In this document: one piece after another, positions 62,513 to 64,000 of the stretch
Numbering within the stretch: the stretch's first letter is position 1
Layout: each line of letters begins with the position of its first letter
Assembly: GCA_002733805.1 (NCBI GenBank)
Contig: NVXG01000007.1
Coordinates: forward strand, 1-64,000
From: Robiginitomaculum sp.
Lineage (GTDB): Bacteria > Pseudomonadota > Alphaproteobacteria > Caulobacterales > Maricaulaceae
Direction: 5' to 3'
DNA length: 64,000 nucleotides
Program-made: the position numbers and the translations under genes
Notes under the pieces: generated by a model
Told to the model about the DNA's origin: nothing
The model's database searches: none
What the model saw: only the letters and a program-made list of their open reading frames with translations

Positions 62513-63661
62513 ATGTCTGTTGCTGTGATGCGGTCAAGATTAACCGAAAGCGATATTCGTCGTTTAGTAAAAGGCACGGATGACAATGACCGGGCCGTGG
62601 CGGCGCATAAATTATGCCGGGCGATTGATCGCGCGCCATTGTCGCGGGTTGAGCGTCAAAGTGCCAATGCAATCATGCAGGTTATGGTCAATGACTCAGC
62701 CGAGTTGGTCCGCCGTGCGTTGGCAGTTACCTTGCAAAATTCGCCACATCTACCGCGTGATCTGGCCAAGCAGTTGGCGAAAGATGTCGAATCAATTGCC
62801 ATTCCGATTTTGACTTCTTCTCCGTCTTTAACCGATGATGATTTGATCGACGTAGTTCGCTCTGGCGCTGCCGTGCGGCAAATGGCTATCGCGAGCCGCA
62901 AAACTGTTTCGGCCAATGTGGTCCATGTGATTGCCAAGGAGGGGCGCGAACCAGCGGTTGCGGTTGCAGCTGGCAACAATGGCGCTATATTTGATGATGA
63001 ATCCTTTGATGCTACATTGGGTCGCTTTGGCAATAATGCCAAAATTACCGACGGTTTGATTTCCCGAGACACGCTGCCAATCCATGTAACTGAAAAACTG
63101 GTTGCCTTGATTAGTGATGAGGCCTTGCACCGTCTGTCTAAGCGGCATGAATTACCGCCGCAATTGGCTGTGGAGTTGGCCGAAGGCGCCAGAGAGCGTG
63201 CCACGATCGATTTGGTCGATCAGGCGGGACAGGCTGCCGATATGCGGCGTTTTGTGCAGCAATTACATTTGAACGGTCGGCTGACACCTTCGATTATTGT
63301 GCGCGGCCTTTGCATGGGACATATTCGGTTTGTGGAGTGGGCGTTGGCGGAGTTGGCTGGTGTACCACATTCGCGAACTTGGCTCATGGTCCACGATGCT
63401 GGAGCCTTGGGGTTGAGGGCAATTTTTGAGCGCGCCGGGTTACCACAACGTTTATACCCAGTGTTTCGTTCGGCCATCGATATGGTCCATGAAATGGATT
63501 ACGATGACGGGAATCTGGATCAGGAGCGGTTTTCGCGCCGCATGATCGAGCGTGTTTTAACCAAGCTTCAGGGCTTGCCGAAGGAAGAGCTGGATTATTT
63601 GCTGGATCGATTGAATGTCTTGTCCGATGCAACGCGCAACACACTGCCAAAAGCAGCGTAA
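62513..63661 (+). CDS. DUF2336 family protein
   Basis: A 382-residue, mostly helical protein of the DUF2336 family, an alphaproteobacterial group with repeated helix pairs (HEAT-like): RLTESDIRRLVKG, VRRALAVTLQNSPHLPRDLA, PILTSSPSLTDDDLIDVV, RQMAIASRKTVS, ETEKLV repeated. Function unknown; often linked to regulation or motility loci. ATG at 62513 with GGAG 8 bases upstream (GTG at 62504 possible). Converges on the Hpt gene. Confidence 0.85.
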   Translation: MSVAVMRSRLTESDIRRLVKGTDDNDRAVAAHKLCRAIDRAPLSRVERQSANAIMQVMVNDSAELVRRALAVTLQNSPHLPRDLAKQLAKDVESIAIPILTSSPSLTDDDLIDVVRSGAAVRQMAIASRKTVSANVVHVIAKEGREPAVAVAAGNNGAIFDDESFDATLGRFGNNAKITDGLISRDTLPIHVTEKLVALISDEALHRLSKRHELPPQLAVELAEGARERATIDLVDQAGQAADMRRFVQQLHLNGRLTPSIIVRGLCMGHIRFVEWALAELAGVPHSRTWLMVHDAGALGLRAIFERAGLPQRLYPVFRSAIDMVHEMDYDDGNLDQERFSRRMIERVLTKLQGLPKEELDYLLDRLNVLSDATRNTLPKAA

Positions 63662-63686
63662 AGTTACATTGAGGAAACCTTCAAGA

Positions 63687-64000
63687 TTAAATCTTTCCGA
63701 GGAACTCTTGAGTTTTCTTGCGCAGTTCGGACGATAACATGCTTCCAACCGGGTGATTCACATCCTTGATTTTGCCGCGAATTGCAGCCCGAACGGCATC
63801 TACATGGGCATCAATTAGGCGCAATGGAGCTTGTTCGCGTAATTCCGGGGTGTGAATGATGCTGCACAATGAATCAGCGATTTGGGTGATTAGTGGGTAG
63901 CCATAGGTGGTGCCCAACCCTTTGAGGTCATGCGACACACCAAATAATTCTTTGCCGGATTCTCCCGACAATCCGCCTTCACTAACTTTACGTCTTGCCT
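63687..64000 (-). CDS. Hpt-domain phosphotransfer protein (5' end outside the window)
   Basis: An Hpt domain with the phospho-accepting His in SHDLKGLGTTYGYP, a helical continuation PLITQIADSLCSII, and a stop at 63687. The frame stays open to the window end, and a TTG at 63971 would cut into the first helix, so the gene is partial here with at least 104 residues in view. Hpt proteins relay phosphate between a hybrid kinase and a response regulator. A kinase is not in the window. Confidence 0.82.
   Translation of the reverse strand, partial: ARRKVSEGGLSGESGKELFGVSHDLKGLGTTYGYPLITQIADSLCSIIHTPELREQAPLRLIDAHVDAVRAAIRGKIKDVNHPVGSMLSSELRKKTQEFLGKI

Overview
The window is a chromosomal segment of an alphaproteobacterium, apparently aerobic to micro-aerobic and free-living. 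The pointers are the gene order smpB / folK-rpoZ-rsh-pyrE-pdxJ-acpS-lepB-rnc-era-recO, the block NDUFA12-mlaD-DUF2155-aat-accCB-aroQ, the alphaproteobacterial complex I accessory subunits (NDUFS4-like and NDUFA12-like), a single bifunctional RelA/SpoT homologue, ccoNOQP-ccoGHIS, and DUF2336/Hpt genes. Base composition is moderate and GTG/TTG starts are common. The order cannot be fixed by eye; a Hyphomonadaceae/Maricaulales-like or Rhodobiaceae-like affiliation is only a guess.

Layout. 1-5.6 kb: a saccharopine-dehydrogenase-like reductase, two lipoproteins, an AlaC-like aminotransferase overlapping recJ, then tRNA-Glu. 5.7-12.3 kb: a visibly AT-richer accessory stretch directly behind tRNA-Glu, with a secreted small protein, a 52-residue GDT1-like membrane fragment coupled to a Xi-class glutathione transferase, a divergent LysR regulator, an exported S33-type hydrolase and a degenerate EAL protein. 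An imperfect copy of the 3' end of tRNA-Glu and its flank lies about 5.1 kb downstream (10759-10796), so this may be a small tRNA-associated island. 12.4-16 kb: a DUF2855 protein, a double cold-shock-domain protein, DUF192, NDUFS4-like subunit, tRNA-Pro and tRNA-Arg. 16.1-18.7 kb: a Pseudomonas-type (class II) PHA synthase followed by its PhaZ depolymerase. 18.7-21.6 kb: an SDR, an MFS carrier and two small membrane proteins.

21.8-30.7 kb is a complete cbb3 oxidase locus: ccoN, O, Q, P, a terminator, then the assembly genes ccoG, H, I, S and a DUF2189 membrane protein. 30.8-39.4 kb is a nine-gene unit without gaps: SDR, APH-type kinase, a heteromeric acyl-CoA dehydrogenase pair, a third ACAD11-like dehydrogenase, SDR, MaoC hydratase, HSD17B4-like SDR and a quinone oxidoreductase. 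It reads as a beta-oxidation-like module for an unusual acyl substrate, and the kinase plus ACAD11-like pair suggests handling of hydroxy-acyl-CoAs by phosphorylation and elimination.

39.6-44.8 kb: a Tad-type pilus protein with a split von Willebrand A domain interrupted by Lys-Pro and poly-Lys tracts, a threonine dehydratase-like enzyme and a soluble lytic transglycosylase. 44.9-60 kb: housekeeping genes listed above, mostly with 1-4 bp overlaps. 60-64 kb: a cupin/JmjC-like protein, a DUF6491-like secreted protein, a small SLT-domain protein, a DUF2336 protein and an Hpt phosphotransfer protein cut by the window end.

No CRISPR array, no rRNA, no intact integrase or transposase was seen. The best candidates for something new are the tRNA-Glu-linked island with its coupled GST/GDT1-fragment pair, the kinase-ACAD catabolic operon, and the tract-interrupted VWA pilus protein.
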